Of a DNA stretch of 64,000 nt, positions 10,800 through 21,910 are shown piece by piece. The notes beneath the pieces were generated by a model. That model saw nothing but the letters and a program-made list of their open reading frames with translations. It was not told where the DNA came from and ran no database searches. Every line of letters starts with the position of its first letter. Position 1 is the first letter of the stretch. The stretch comes from Helicostylum pulchrum. Taxonomy: Eukaryota; Mucoromycota; Mucoromycetes; Mucorales; Mucoraceae. Where the stretch lies: positions 558,001-622,000 of the forward strand of contig JAIXMO010000005.1 in assembly GCA_025677825.1 (NCBI GenBank), read 5' to 3'. The translations under genes and the position numbers were made by a program.

Positions 10800-13700
10800 C
10801 CCCCCATATATTGATATACCAGCATATCACGATATACATAAAAATGTCATTTATTATTTAATTATTATTATTATTTTTAAAATAGAAAATTAAAGAAAAG
10901 AAATTTAAGAGAGAAAAAAATGAAAGGCGTATTCATTTATATAAATATATACATGTATATACTATCATTTGATTGTTCACAAGTGCGAAGATGTAATAAA
11001 ATGTACATGTATAGAACATAAGGGAGACTAAGAGGGGGATGTAGTAGTAATAACAGATTTTTTTTGGGGGGTTGAAGGGGAGTGGGGGTGGGGAAGAGCA
11101 GTCAATTCCTAAATTAAACAAAATATTTTGGACACAGTATAGAATGAAATGCTTAATCTAGTAATTCACGTGTATATAATATCAACAATACCAAAAAATT
11201 TATATGAGTATGTGTCAGTTCACAACAAAAGTGACGAAAGAAATATTTAATGCATTACGTAGATATCAAATAAACAATACTAATAATAATACATCGACTT
11301 TGTTACTGCTAAAATATAACCCGTCATAGTCTATCACTTTCTTCCCTCTCTCTTTACCCTCTCTCTTTAGTTAAATATTCCTTTTCAACGTATATAGTCA
11401 ACAATCACCTCACGGTTACACAATTGTGTAGCAGCATGGCTCGTTTTAGAAAGATAAAAGAATAATAGAACAGTTTTTGTTTTTTTTACTCGTATAAGAA
11501 AAAAAAATGTCAATAATAAAAAGTGGGTTAAATTATAATATAATTATTACGGAAACCATCACATCATATGAGAAAGTATTTAATATAGAGCTCCTCAAAA
11601 TTTTATCTCTATACACTTTTTAACGGGGAGCGATTTCTATTGATAAACAGAAATGTCGATCAAAAAAGGCAATAAAGGAGAGGGCTCAGACAGTTCAATT
11701 AGTCTTCGATCGATCCCTAACTCACTGTACGACGCACATTATTATAAAAGTCCCAGAGGAGGATATATGTAATTTTTTTTTCTACATGTATAAAAAATAT
11801 AATATGAATTGGCTGTTTTATTTTTGCGCGTCCCAGAAATCGTATCAGTGTTTATTGGTTTTCTTTTAGGGGGATCTACCTTGTTGTTGTTGCTTCTTCC
11901 TGTGTAATTTCTCTGTGGGTTCTTTGCTAGACAGCTGATTAGCACGCATTAGCACAATTTTGATGTACTTTGTGCTTATTTTAAAACCGATGATCAGAAC
12001 CATTTTCTCTCTTTTTTTTTAAAAAAAAAGAAAATGCAAGTAGATCGAACTTCTTTTTTTGATTCGTTTAACGGTTTTTTTTTCTACCGATCCATCGAAT
12101 TTTTATAGACCTTTCAGTGATCTGAAAAGCTCTTTTTTTTTGGTATAATACCCAATATAAATAAACGGTGATCCAAAAAAAAAAAAATCTCTGTAAAAAA
12201 AAAAAGTATCGTACACATGACTCATGTACTATTAATAATGTACATGGTATCGAAAAAAGTTCTCACTTATAAGACAAAAAGGACCAGTCCAGAAGATAAA
12301 ATAAAATTCTTAAAATGGTTTAGACTATAGTGGTTTATACTGTGGCGGCCTCTGTATAAACTTGTTATGTTAGCTAAAAAAAAACTCTTATCACGGTACT
12401 ATGTTAAGTAAGCGCATAATAAAATGGTAAGTTTTTCGCATGAGAAGATTGTGTAGGACTTTTAATGACTGCATCATTTTGTAATTGTCATTAACTGATA
12501 GGAATATGCAGGACTTTGAGGAGGTTTATGCAATAAGATTAAATGGTTTTTCCCTTGAAAAATAAAAACGTCAGTGCATCATCTGATTCCATGTACAGTA
12601 TAATGCCATCATTGATATACCTTAGTTTTTTTTTTTATGACAGTAACTGTCATTAGGATAGCTTATTATACGTCGATTTTTTTTTAAAAAGAAAGAGCAT
12701 CGAGATAAAATACATGCAATCTTATCGGCAGCGTGGAAAAAAAAGACAACAAGGTTTAACAAGGTAATTAATTTTATATAAGATATTTTTTTAAAACTTA
12801 AGGGGGTCGAATGCATTTTATTCGTACAGATATTGATTTCTAATTAAGTTTTATTAAATAGAAGAGAGAGAGAAAGCTTTCAAATACATATGGGGGGAGC
12901 CTGGTAGGATAAAGGGAAACTGAACTATGGTGCCTGGAAACAAAAGGCAAAAAAAAACAATTGTTTTTTTGGCCGATCTTTTTTTTTTTTTTTTCTTACG
13001 TGCGAAAAAAAAAGACTAATAGAAAAAAACATAGATTATTTTCACTGCGTAACGAAATCGATAGTTTAAGTGTTACTTTCTTTGTTAGATATCTCCGATC
13101 GAGAACGTGGCGACTAAAAAAGCTATGACGTACAAAAAAGCTGTGTTGACGGGAACAGAATTCGAGAATTCTCTTTTAAATTAAAATAGCGTTTAAGCCA
13201 AAATATTTTCTGATTAATTTATCGAGTCACTTGGTCATTTTTTTTTTTACTAATAAAGAAGGTTATATTGCTTTGTACAGGGCTTCCACTCTCAAATAGA
13301 ACATTTCTTGAATTTGGCGTGTACATTCTCGAAAATAAAATGGAACATCCAACCAATTAAATTCGAACAGAATTTGAAACTACAAGTCAAATTTAGTTGT
13401 TGGTCGAGATATATTGTAATATTGTTTAAAAAAAAAAGGTCATATAGTTGATACGCGTAAATAGGAAGTGATATTAACATTAGCGTTCTTGCTGGGGTCA
13501 AAGGTCATGTATATTATATTTAGGAATTGAACTAACTAGCTCTACCGTAGCACCTAATTTGTTAGTATTTACCAATTTTGAGCATTTTATTTTTCATTAC
13601 ATCAGTATCCTCTTTTACTAACTCTCTTTTCTGATATCTGTGTATTTTAAATGGATTTTGATTAACGGTTCGCGTACTTAAAAAAAAACAGGCATAAATT

Positions 13701-13855
13701 GGCCTTCAAAATAACAGACATCGACATTGTTTACACTGTCAATGCACGATATCGTAGTATTACTTCGACAATCGGTTACACAGCCGATTAAAAAGGTGTA
13801 GTGCATTTACCTTTTATTTGCTGTGGTTAACTTTGAGTATCGCTTTACCAGTAGA
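10800..13855. other. Three kilobases without a recognisable gene
   Basis: Only short reading frames and homopolymers are visible, including a 40-base stretch of T and G runs at 11058-11098. No exon chain, RNA gene or repeat pair stood out on either strand. Confidence 0.4.
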
Positions 13856-16320
13856 TGATGCCGTTGCCGTTGCCCCCCCCCCCAAAGCATCCAACTTCTA
13901 AGGAAACGAATGTACTCCTTTGGTGCAATCTCTGAGACTTCTTTTTCTAAATGCCACTGGTCCGCATAGAATGAACCAAAATAATCATCCTGAGTTCTCG
14001 TGGTAGTAGCTATTAATAAAGCTCCTTTAAAAGGTAAACAAATAAGAAAAATAGTTAGTGGGTGGTATGCATTGCAAAGGAAAAGAGACAGGAAAGTAAT
14101 TTATTTATTCTAAAAAAAAACAGATAAAATATATACGGCTTCGGTTGGGTCTACTTTTATTTGACCTAAGTATTCAATCATTTTTATGTACATGTTATAC
14201 AACTTGTTTCGTGCAAGAAAGTGAAAAAAAAAAACTGCTTTGAAATATTTGCTTAACTTTTATTTTTTTATTAAGAACATAATTAAGCTATTGGATATTT
14301 TCTTCCTGTGAAGAGTAATGGAATACTTTTGTTTTAAGGACTTCAACTCTTCATAATCAGCTGTTTTAGCCCTGATAAGCTCATTATTTTCTACTTGAAG
14401 GTAATAAGGTGAACCGCACAGTCCAGATATTTCCTGTTATAACTGTCGATTAAGTTACATACTATCGGTTAACTGAGCTTTGATTGAATTTATTTCGCCT
14501 TGAAAATTTTCTAATTTTTATAACATGATTGTTGTCGCAACTGTTTCATTTGCTCTTCCCAATCATTTATCAAAGCTACAATCTTCCAGCGTAATAAGCA
14601 TTCTTTAAGGATAGATGACTTGAGTATCTTGCAAATAATGCCCGCGTCAAAGCAATTAACCCAAGTTATTTTATCATCATTTTGCTTGACTTTTTTGACG
14701 AAATAAAGATCCGCACTTTCTTCTTTCTCAATAGGAGTGATTGTGCATTCCTCTTCCTCTTCAAACAGCCGCTTTCTTTTCTTTGCTATAAAGTCAATAG
14801 CATTTTCGACAAATTTTTCGGATTTTTGAATGTTATTTTCTTCATTACACTTCGAAATTTTATTTAAGACAGTGTTTATTTTCTGGTATGTATCGTCTGC
14901 ATCGGCTAACATATCTTCGGTCTTTTCGGTGAGATTCGAAAAGCTATTTGGTTATATAATAAATCTTTTGCAGATTTATCTCGGTATACTCTTCAAGTAC
15001 AATTATTGATTTTTCTCGAGAGCAAAGAAAGTAAATTAAAGCTATAAATGGATTCATAGGTGATTGGCTAATAACATTAGCAATGCTGTCAATTGTGTAG
15101 ACTTCGATTTTCTTCGCTCAGTTCAGGGACTATGTAGTATAATGATTATCTACTTTTGTAAAATTTGATTCTTGATACTTCTTAGTGGCAAAACTGTTAA
15201 CACCAATAACTATCATAACTGGTTCAATATTGTACTTGTCATAAATACTTAATGAATAGCTTATTACTTATGTAATAAACTTACCATCAACCAATCTTTG
15301 GATTTCGAGTAGTATAAGAGGAGCTACCAAGATCACCTCTTTGGCACATACAACAAGTCGGCTCTCTTGTTGTTGTTGAAATCTGTCGAAACACTTTCGT
15401 ACATTTTTCAGTTTATATTACCATCTATAATACAAACCGGTTAAAATTGTAAAAGGACTTGGTGAAATTTTAAAAGAAATACACTTACCTAAAATATGTT
15501 CGACGATATTTTTCATAATTATTGTTGGGAGTAGTAACCGGCTGATCAAATCAGCTCCTAGTTTTAACAGTAATGTAATACCGTTAATGTTTTGCTCCAA
15601 TAGTATCATATTCTATTGAAATAAGTTGCTGAGAATATGTTACTCTAAGGAGCGTTTGGATTTATAGCACTGCGTTAAAACCAAAAAAAAAAAAAAAAAA
15701 AAAAAAGTAGCACAACATGGTCTTGTGCTAGCTTATGCCTGGCAGCTGCTTTAAGGAAAACCGTGTACTTTTGTATGAACATAAAGAAAGCGAAAATGCT
15801 ATAAAAAAAAAAGCAGAATAATAAATATGAGTTTCTTTAAAAAGTACACTTATAAAAAAAAAATACTTACTAATGATATGCATCGTAATAAAAATAAAGA
15901 GGAAAAGGAAGAAAGGTGATTTATCTATTCTAAAAAAAAGATAAATAAATACGCGTTGGGCTGATAAAATGGATGGTCACTTCCTCATGTGATCTATTTC
16001 ATTGTTTTTACGTACAAGAGGATAAAAAAACGCTTTGACATTTATGTCAACCACGAACGCCCTTATTTACCTCACAGTTAAGCTGAATAAAACACTTAGC
16101 GAAAAAAAAAACATTCTTTACTTTTTCTTTGAACGAGTGTTTATTAAGATGATTTAAGATAGCCTTAGTATATAAAATCACCTCGTATATATTAATACAA
16201 GTAATTATAATACCTACAGTTAACATTATTACTGATAATGAAAAAAATGCGAGTAAAAGTGTCCAGTCAAGGGGGGTTTTTTTTAAATCGAATTTCATGA
16301 GATTTCTCAAGCGAAACAAT
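13856..16320 (-). pseudogene. Degenerate accessory coding region with a coiled-coil protein
   Basis: Several pieces read as coding on the minus strand but do not join cleanly. The longest open part is 14511-14912, a Lys/Glu-rich coiled coil with NAIDFIAKKRKRLFEEEEE and a later block ending NDWEEQMKQLRQQ. The coiled coil continues below 14511 to about 14260 in the same style (YYLQVENNELIRAK), but with in-frame stops between. Other exon-like pieces are at 13880-14025 (APKEYIRFLRSWM, preceded by an acceptor), at 15290-15400 (CAKEVILVAPLILLEIQRLVD, followed by GTAAGT) and at 16047-16319 (one strong membrane-spanning segment). A poly-A tract of 24 bases sits at 15683-15706. I read the region as one or more decayed lineage-restricted genes. 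No function can be assigned. Confidence 0.4.
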
Positions 16321-16793
16321 CCATTAAGTACATCACCGTTCCTACTCCGCTGGGTGGGTACATAATGTGGCTCGCATATTTTGTATTAGAGAGACAGCGT
16401 GCCACCGTATGTGGTAGGAGAGGCTATCCTGGTCGTATTTATTTTGTCTTGCTCTCATCTCTATACAGTTCTCTGAAGATTAATAGCTGAATCTTCATGG
16501 CGAGTATGATGTACTTTCAGCTTTCAAGAAGATTATGTCATTAAAGGTAAAAAAAATAATGACTATATATATATCCATATCACCCAGTATCAAAATGATA
16601 AGTTTAAGGAGCTTTTTGTAGCAAATACAATTATTATGGATTTAAGGGCCATTGAAGTAAAAAACGTCAAGACGAAAGCGGATGATGATTTTTTAAGAAA
16701 CACTGAATATAAAATGTAATAGTTTTTTCGTATTAATGTTTAATAAAACACATGTAAACTATTAATTACAAACTACTGGACAGTGAACTTTAT

Positions 16794-18655
16794 TTAATTT
16801 GTATCGGCAGGGCCTTTTCCATGCTTATTATATGATAAGCTAAATAACTTAGGACATATGATATCTGAAAGGGAGTAACCAAGACTATTATTTTCCATTT
16901 GTTGTTTTTCATCATGCTCATATTTGAGCAGCTGTACAACCCGAAGAGTTTCATCCAAGTGCATCTAAACTCCACTTATTGAGTAAAAATAGATGCCAAA
17001 AAAAAAAAAAACTTACTTTCAATTCGTAAAAAAATTTACAGACTTCAACCAAGCACTTGTCCTTGTCACAAAAGTCTTCGCATACTCGAACTTTTGACTC
17101 TCTGAAAAAGCAATAAACCCCATTCTGCACGTAGGTCATTGACCAAAGACGCAAATACTCATCTAATATTTTTAATTAGTTGTTGTGGTTGTGAGTTGTA
17201 AAACTTTAAAGATTACCTGAAGGCTGGAGGTAGTATAACTTCAGTTTTTGAAAAGTATTAACAGAACCCAGGAAGTATTGGTCAGCTATCGTTTTCAGCA
17301 TAGACAGTAAGGCAAACATTCCCTTCACATTGTCAAAGGAGGTCTTTCTGTTATCAGTCTTTCCAAACGGGCCAGCAGTTTCAACCAGTAATACTTCTAA
17401 ATCTTTAAATTTGGCATTTTTGATCACACCATCTGCTTTGTAATGTTTGCGATGGTCTATTTCTCTTGTCATATGGGAAAGTCGTTTGGTCATTGCTTGT
17501 AGTTCCTCTTCACCAGGAAAAAAATACGAGTGCGGATGATCAAGTAAAGGAATAATGGCTTTCATGCATCTAAAAACAAACGTGTCGTTATAAGCTGATT
17601 CAGAATAGCGAATTGATGGCTGTTTTTTGTACACTTCAACCCTAATAATATTGTTTAATTAATGAGTTATATCTAAAGAAATCACTTACATTATATCAAT
17701 CATTTGTCTTAAAAATTTGAATACAAATTTATTATCATCATTACCTGATTTTAACTCTTCGGAGCTAGTTTCTTATTGATCAATAGTAAACTGGATGAAA
17801 AGTTAAACATTACGATCTTGTTAAATTTTACTTAATTGATTTTACTTTTTTACAAATGCCAGAAAGAGCGCTCTCTATAGTAGCCAGGGCGGAAGTAGTA
17901 CACATGCTAGAGAGGCTCTTCGGATTTTTGGCTACGACATGAAGTAAAGCATCATACTCTTCTTTTGGTATGTTGGGCACGGAGGTGTTCGGACAAATTC
18001 TAATAACACCATGTTTCTCAGCGCTAAAAATTAATTTTAAAATCATTATGTTTCCCATTGTCTTTTTTTTTACGTGTATTTATGTAAATTTTTATCTTGT
18101 TTTGCATCTTGCAAAAAAATTGTCCATTTATTCCAAAACGTTTCAGGTTCTTTGGGTGCTTGAGGTGCTTCATCGTCAGTTACTTCTTCTTCGGTCTCTT
18201 CTCCCTGATAAGTGAAAAATATGTTATTTAACAAAACAAATTCATGTATTACTTCTTAGCCTAACTACCTCCTCTCTTTTTCTTTTTTGATTCATTTTAT
18301 CTATAATGAATTGACCATCTTTTTCCTTAAAAAATAATGCGTTAAGGAGATAATTAATAATAATAAACTACATGCGAGCTTACAAAATTAACATTATAAC
18401 TATCACCATAAATATTGTTTACAACAGGTGTATCCATTGAATTGAAAGAGTTGACTAAGCTGTTTATTTGTTCCCTGGCTTCTTGAGGGATATTTTTTGA
18501 GTGAGCTTTAACTGTTTGTAGGTTTCTAAGATACTTTGCTTGTAACTTCGTCGCAGTCGGAAAACACCGTCTATATTTTTTAAAGCTCCAATCTGCTAAG
18601 GGATAATCTCGAAAATACTTCAAATACTTGTTGAAGTAAGGGTTGATTTGTAAGT
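16794..18655 (-). CDS. Lineage-restricted protein of unknown function, eight exons
   Basis: The function is not known. Eight exons join in phase: ?-18384, 18269-18325, 18074-18204, 17832-18023, 17690-17764, 17217-17641, 17017-17162 and 16794-16964. The N-terminal part is helical and basic (WSFKKYRRCFPTATKLQAKYLRNL). An acidic linker with EEGEETEEEVTDDEAP follows, then a folded C-terminal half containing HKADG/VIKNAKF-like text, LEVLLVETAGPFGK, KGMFALLSMLKTIADQY and YLRLWSMTYVQNGVYCFF. From memory, multi-copy relatives with the LEVLLVE-x-GP and LLxMLKTIAD blocks occur in Rhizopus-type genomes, which is the basis for calling it lineage-restricted. The first exon has no ATG in the open part near 18620-18650, so the true start lies in an unseen upstream exon. 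Unlike its neighbours at 14-16 kb, this copy is intact. Confidence 0.7.
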
Positions 18656-18659
18656 TTTG

Positions 18660-19140
18660 TAGTCGTTAGTTTTTCTGTCTTTACTTTTAGACATACTATC
18701 AACCTATTTTTTTTAAAAAAATGCAGGTGCGAAAAAAAAGAAAAAAAAGAAAAAAAAAAAAGAGACAACAATCTCATACTAAAATGGGACCCATGAGAGT
18801 GATGAGTGTTTGTGGCAATAGGTCTACTTAATATAAATAAAAAATGGGCGTTTTTCATAAGACTGTTTCAGAGTAGTTACAGAACGATAGAAAGTAATAT
18901 CTGTGACATTTATTTAGCTCATATTTTCCTTCTTGCCATAGTGATATAATCATCATACCCAGTTTCTTCGGATTCATACTGTGAGGGTATTTACTATAAA
19001 ACAAATTAATTAGCCAATAGAAATGATGTATTTTCAAAGATTGAAACTTACACAAACATTTTTAGAATAGAAAATGTAATAGAAAATGTAATAGAAAATT
19101 AAAATGGTTAATAAATAAATAAATTAGTTGTTTTAAGCTC
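18660..19140. other. Gap between accessory genes
   Basis: No conserved coding sequence is visible. It holds purine runs at 18735-18770, a short direct triplication of a TAGAAAATG-type unit at 19068-19100, and T-rich segments. It may include the unseen first exon of the 16.8-18.6 kb gene. Confidence 0.35.
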
Positions 19141-19144
19141 TTAC

Positions 19145-20056
19145 CTAGATTTCTCTAGTAATACCATCATCGATAGCAGGCCTTGAGGTGTTTCGGTTAA
19201 GGAAAACCTCGGCCGTTTTTCTGAAATCATTAGTATTTGTTTCGCTGTTGTAGTCGTTGTAACAGAAAGATGGATGTTGCATCTTTAGTATTAACATAGC
19301 CGATCCTGAAATGCATATTGCAGTAGCAGATACAGCATCTCTTCCCTTGTGTGTTTCATGTTTCAAAGCCAATATACAATGCTTGTTAGAGCAAACTACT
19401 GTTCCTCTTACTTCCTTGACAAGAGTACCATTCTTGGTTTTTAAGTCTTTGAACGGGTGTGTTGTTTTTTTAAAGCAAAAAACGCAAGTTTGAGATGTCA
19501 AATTTTCAAAAAAAAAAATATATATATTATTTCGTAAATGCTTCCGATGTACCTGAGACATATAACCTATTAGGGTCCGAGCATTTTTAAACTTAAGGTC
19601 ACACGCCGTACACGTATTGGCTTGATTGTTGATGTCTGGCTCACCGTCGTAATTGTCATTAATTTGGAGAATGGTACGATCTTTGTCCATTCCAAAAGTG
19701 AGTATAGGGATGCTGTTATGCAAATTATCGATTCTAACTAGACATTTTCTACCATCGATTAATTTGCAACATACCGTGTAGAAGTGATGTCCATTTCTAG
19801 AAGTAACATATACTCTACCATGCAAGACATATTTGACGTCTTGGAAAAGCGTTATCTTGTCGGGTAAGTAGGTGCTGTTAACATATATGTTGTTTCTTTC
19901 GGTATAATTGGCAGAGTCGGAGACGAAAAGAAAGAGTGGTGTGTTTGACGGGTTCACCATGTTTATGGCTGTAACAGTTTTACTATATGTATAAAAAAAG
20001 AAGGCAGTAAAGAACACTAAAATAAGGTAACATGTTACACATTTTGGAATGTACAT
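19145..20056 (-). CDS. Cysteine-rich protein with C2H2-like finger and C-terminal zinc ribbon
   Basis: I do not recognise a named family. The frame is open over 303 codons. Residues about 8-24 are hydrophobic, so the longer start would give a signal-anchor. An internal Met at residue 33 (19960) could be the real start. Around residues 145-170 lies CTACDLKFKNARTLIGYMSQ followed by VHRKH, which has the spacing of a C2H2 finger but with Tyr in place of the first His. The C-terminal third has CVFC, then CSNKHC about 40 residues later, then GRDAVSATAI. The order CxxC, CxxxxC, RD-x2-SA resembles the zinc-ribbon end of TnpB/Fanzor-type proteins, but no RuvC catalytic residues are seen upstream. From memory, similar CxxC...RD proteins recur in Mucorales. 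Transposon origin is inference. Confidence 0.6.
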   Translation of the reverse strand: MYIPKCVTCYLILVFFTAFFFYTYSKTVTAINMVNPSNTPLFLFVSDSANYTERNNIYVNSTYLPDKITLFQDVKYVLHGRVYVTSRNGHHFYTVCCKLIDGRKCLVRIDNLHNSIPILTFGMDKDRTILQINDNYDGEPDINNQANTCTACDLKFKNARTLIGYMSQVHRKHLRNNIYIFFFENLTSQTCVFCFKKTTHPFKDLKTKNGTLVKEVRGTVVCSNKHCILALKHETHKGRDAVSATAICISGSAMLILKMQHPSFCYNDYNSETNTNDFRKTAEVFLNRNTSRPAIDDGITREI

Positions 20057-20190
20057 CTTTACTAAAACGACTCTCGCAAAAAGCGTACATACTGAAATAC
20101 TACTAAAACCGACGTTTTAGTATACTCAAAACATACTTAAAACCTCGCGTATATTATGTACCTCACGTGTATCATTAAAATTTTAGCATA

Positions 20191-20539
20191 CTAATATCCA
20201 CCTCTTTTTTGCAGTGCTTGCTCCATCAAAAAGTAACTTAATTTTGAATCAGATACTGTTTGACCATCTTCAAAATTTTGATCGTTACACCAAGCCTTTG
20301 ATTTATATGTTAATATCATAATTTAAAGATAACTTGTTACTAAAAGAAAACTCACCTTACATTCTTCCAGTTTAGCGATGTGTGCCTTGATCGGGTTTAC
20401 AGGACGATGCGACATACCTTGCGCTATAATCATCTGATTACTGCGATGCATAGCTGAGCTGTTATCAACCATACGTTGAGTACCTTCGTTATTAACCTCG
20501 ACAGATGTACTTTTTTGACTATTGTTAATTATAGATACT
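20191..20539 (-). CDS. Short protein resembling the N-terminal part of Crypton/Ndc10-type proteins (5' end unknown)
   Basis: Two exons (20356-20539 and 20191-20295) join in phase 0 across a GTGAGT donor and end in TAG. The product contains an Asn/Ser-rich stretch, then IKAHIAKLEECK joined to AWCNDQNFEDGQTVSDSKL and SYFLMEQALQKRGGY. The pattern of a WC pair, then a short acidic/Gly turn, VT/VS-x-x-K-L and F-L-x-E is what I recall from the first helical domain of Crypton or Ndc10/GCR1-type DNA-binding proteins that are multi-copy in Mucorales. The tyrosine-recombinase domain is absent, so this is a fragment or a domesticated N-terminal domain. An upstream exon with the start codon was not found. 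Confidence 0.45.
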
Positions 20540-20929
20540 CTGTATTGAAATATATAATCAAGTTAATAAACATATTAAAAACATCTATGACTTTGAGCCT
20601 TAGTATCTCAACTTACAAGAAATAATTAAAACAATATATGAAAGAATATAGCAAAGAGAAATATTTTAAGAAATGAAAAATATGTGTCTTTTTATAATAC
20701 GAATCATTAGTTAAAGAAGCGCGTCTATTCATACCATACGCAATCGAAGGGCTTCAAAATTAAAAACTTAAGCACTTTATTGGCTTTTTGGCTTTAATTT
20801 TTATTTCAGTCAGAGACTGAAAACAAAATACTTATTGAAATTATAGACAAGAGTTAAACGGAATTACAGAGAAAGAGCCGAAGAACTTGTTTTGTGGTTT
20901 CATCAGAAACAAAGTGTGACGTAGATAAA

Positions 20930-21180
20930 AGTCACCTTCGGCCTCTGGGCTCATTGTGCAACGAGTAATAGCCTACACCTTGGGTAAACATGTAAGGAAA
21001 AATAAGGACATAGTGACCGCAATAGTTACGAACACGGGATGAACCTCGAGTGACTTGCGACATTAACTTGATAGGGGAAAGGGCGCTGCGTTCACGGTAA
21101 GTAAAAGCACGGTCACCCAAATAACGATCAATGTTGGGTCCTGGATACAAGTTTACACTTGTTTCGCGGCATTTTTGCCA
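20930..21180. other. Compositionally distinct island
   Basis: This segment has clearly more G and C than its surroundings and an open minus-strand frame of 72 codons at 20932-21150 with many Arg, Tyr and Gly codons. I cannot identify it. It could be a mobile-element fragment. No start context or splice partners were found. Confidence 0.3.
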
Positions 21181-21189
21181 ACCACCTGC

Positions 21190-21910
21190 TAAACTTTTTT
21201 TTTTTTTTCGGATGATCCGATCCTCTTTAAACTAGGTATTTTTATTACGAACATTATTAAGCTACAGATGAATAATCTTACAAAGTAAAAACATTGACAA
21301 GAAAAAGGTGTGAAAATGAACAAAAAATCTCCCCGCTTAAATTTAAGGTTTTGTCTCGTTCTAATCTCGACGCGCCTTATGAAAGCAAAGCTTGTTTTGC
21401 TCATGTGGTAATCCCGTTTATATAAATAAGCAAACTTTTTTTCTGGATCGACTGTGTAATCAGAGAGTTTTTTTTTTGAGTTCCATATTGATATCTTATG
21501 ATCTCATCTACGTGATACAAAGAAAGGCATGACAGCATTCCAAAAACTGGGCCTACTCCATGTGACACTCGAAACGAATATGTGATATCATAAAAAATTT
21601 AAGGTTTTTTTTTTATTGTTTGTAGAAGGGTTTATGATATAAAAAAAAGGATGTACAGGGTATAATGGGAAGGGATATATAAAAGGAGTGTGTTTTTTTA
21701 ACCGGATACAGCTTCAATTTGTTCGTCGTATTGGATTGACGGTTGTTCTTTATATTGAATAAAGTCTTCTTCGTGAGTATATCTATTAGTACACATAAAA
21801 AAAAAAAAAAGAAAAAGACGGGAATAATAAAGAAAGAGAGAAAGAGAGTGAATACTTGCTTTTATTTCTATTGCGTGTATAATTTTTTTTTTTCTGTAGA
21901 AAATTGTTAT
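21190..21910. other. Gap 3' of the PDK gene
   Basis: AT-rich sequence with T12 at 21197-21208 and A14 near 21799-21812. No gene is visible. Confidence 0.35.

Noticed and set aside
15683..15706. Poly-A tract as the tail of a retroposed copy
   Set aside because: Similar tracts occur throughout the window, including inside introns, and no cDNA-like sequence precedes this one on either strand.
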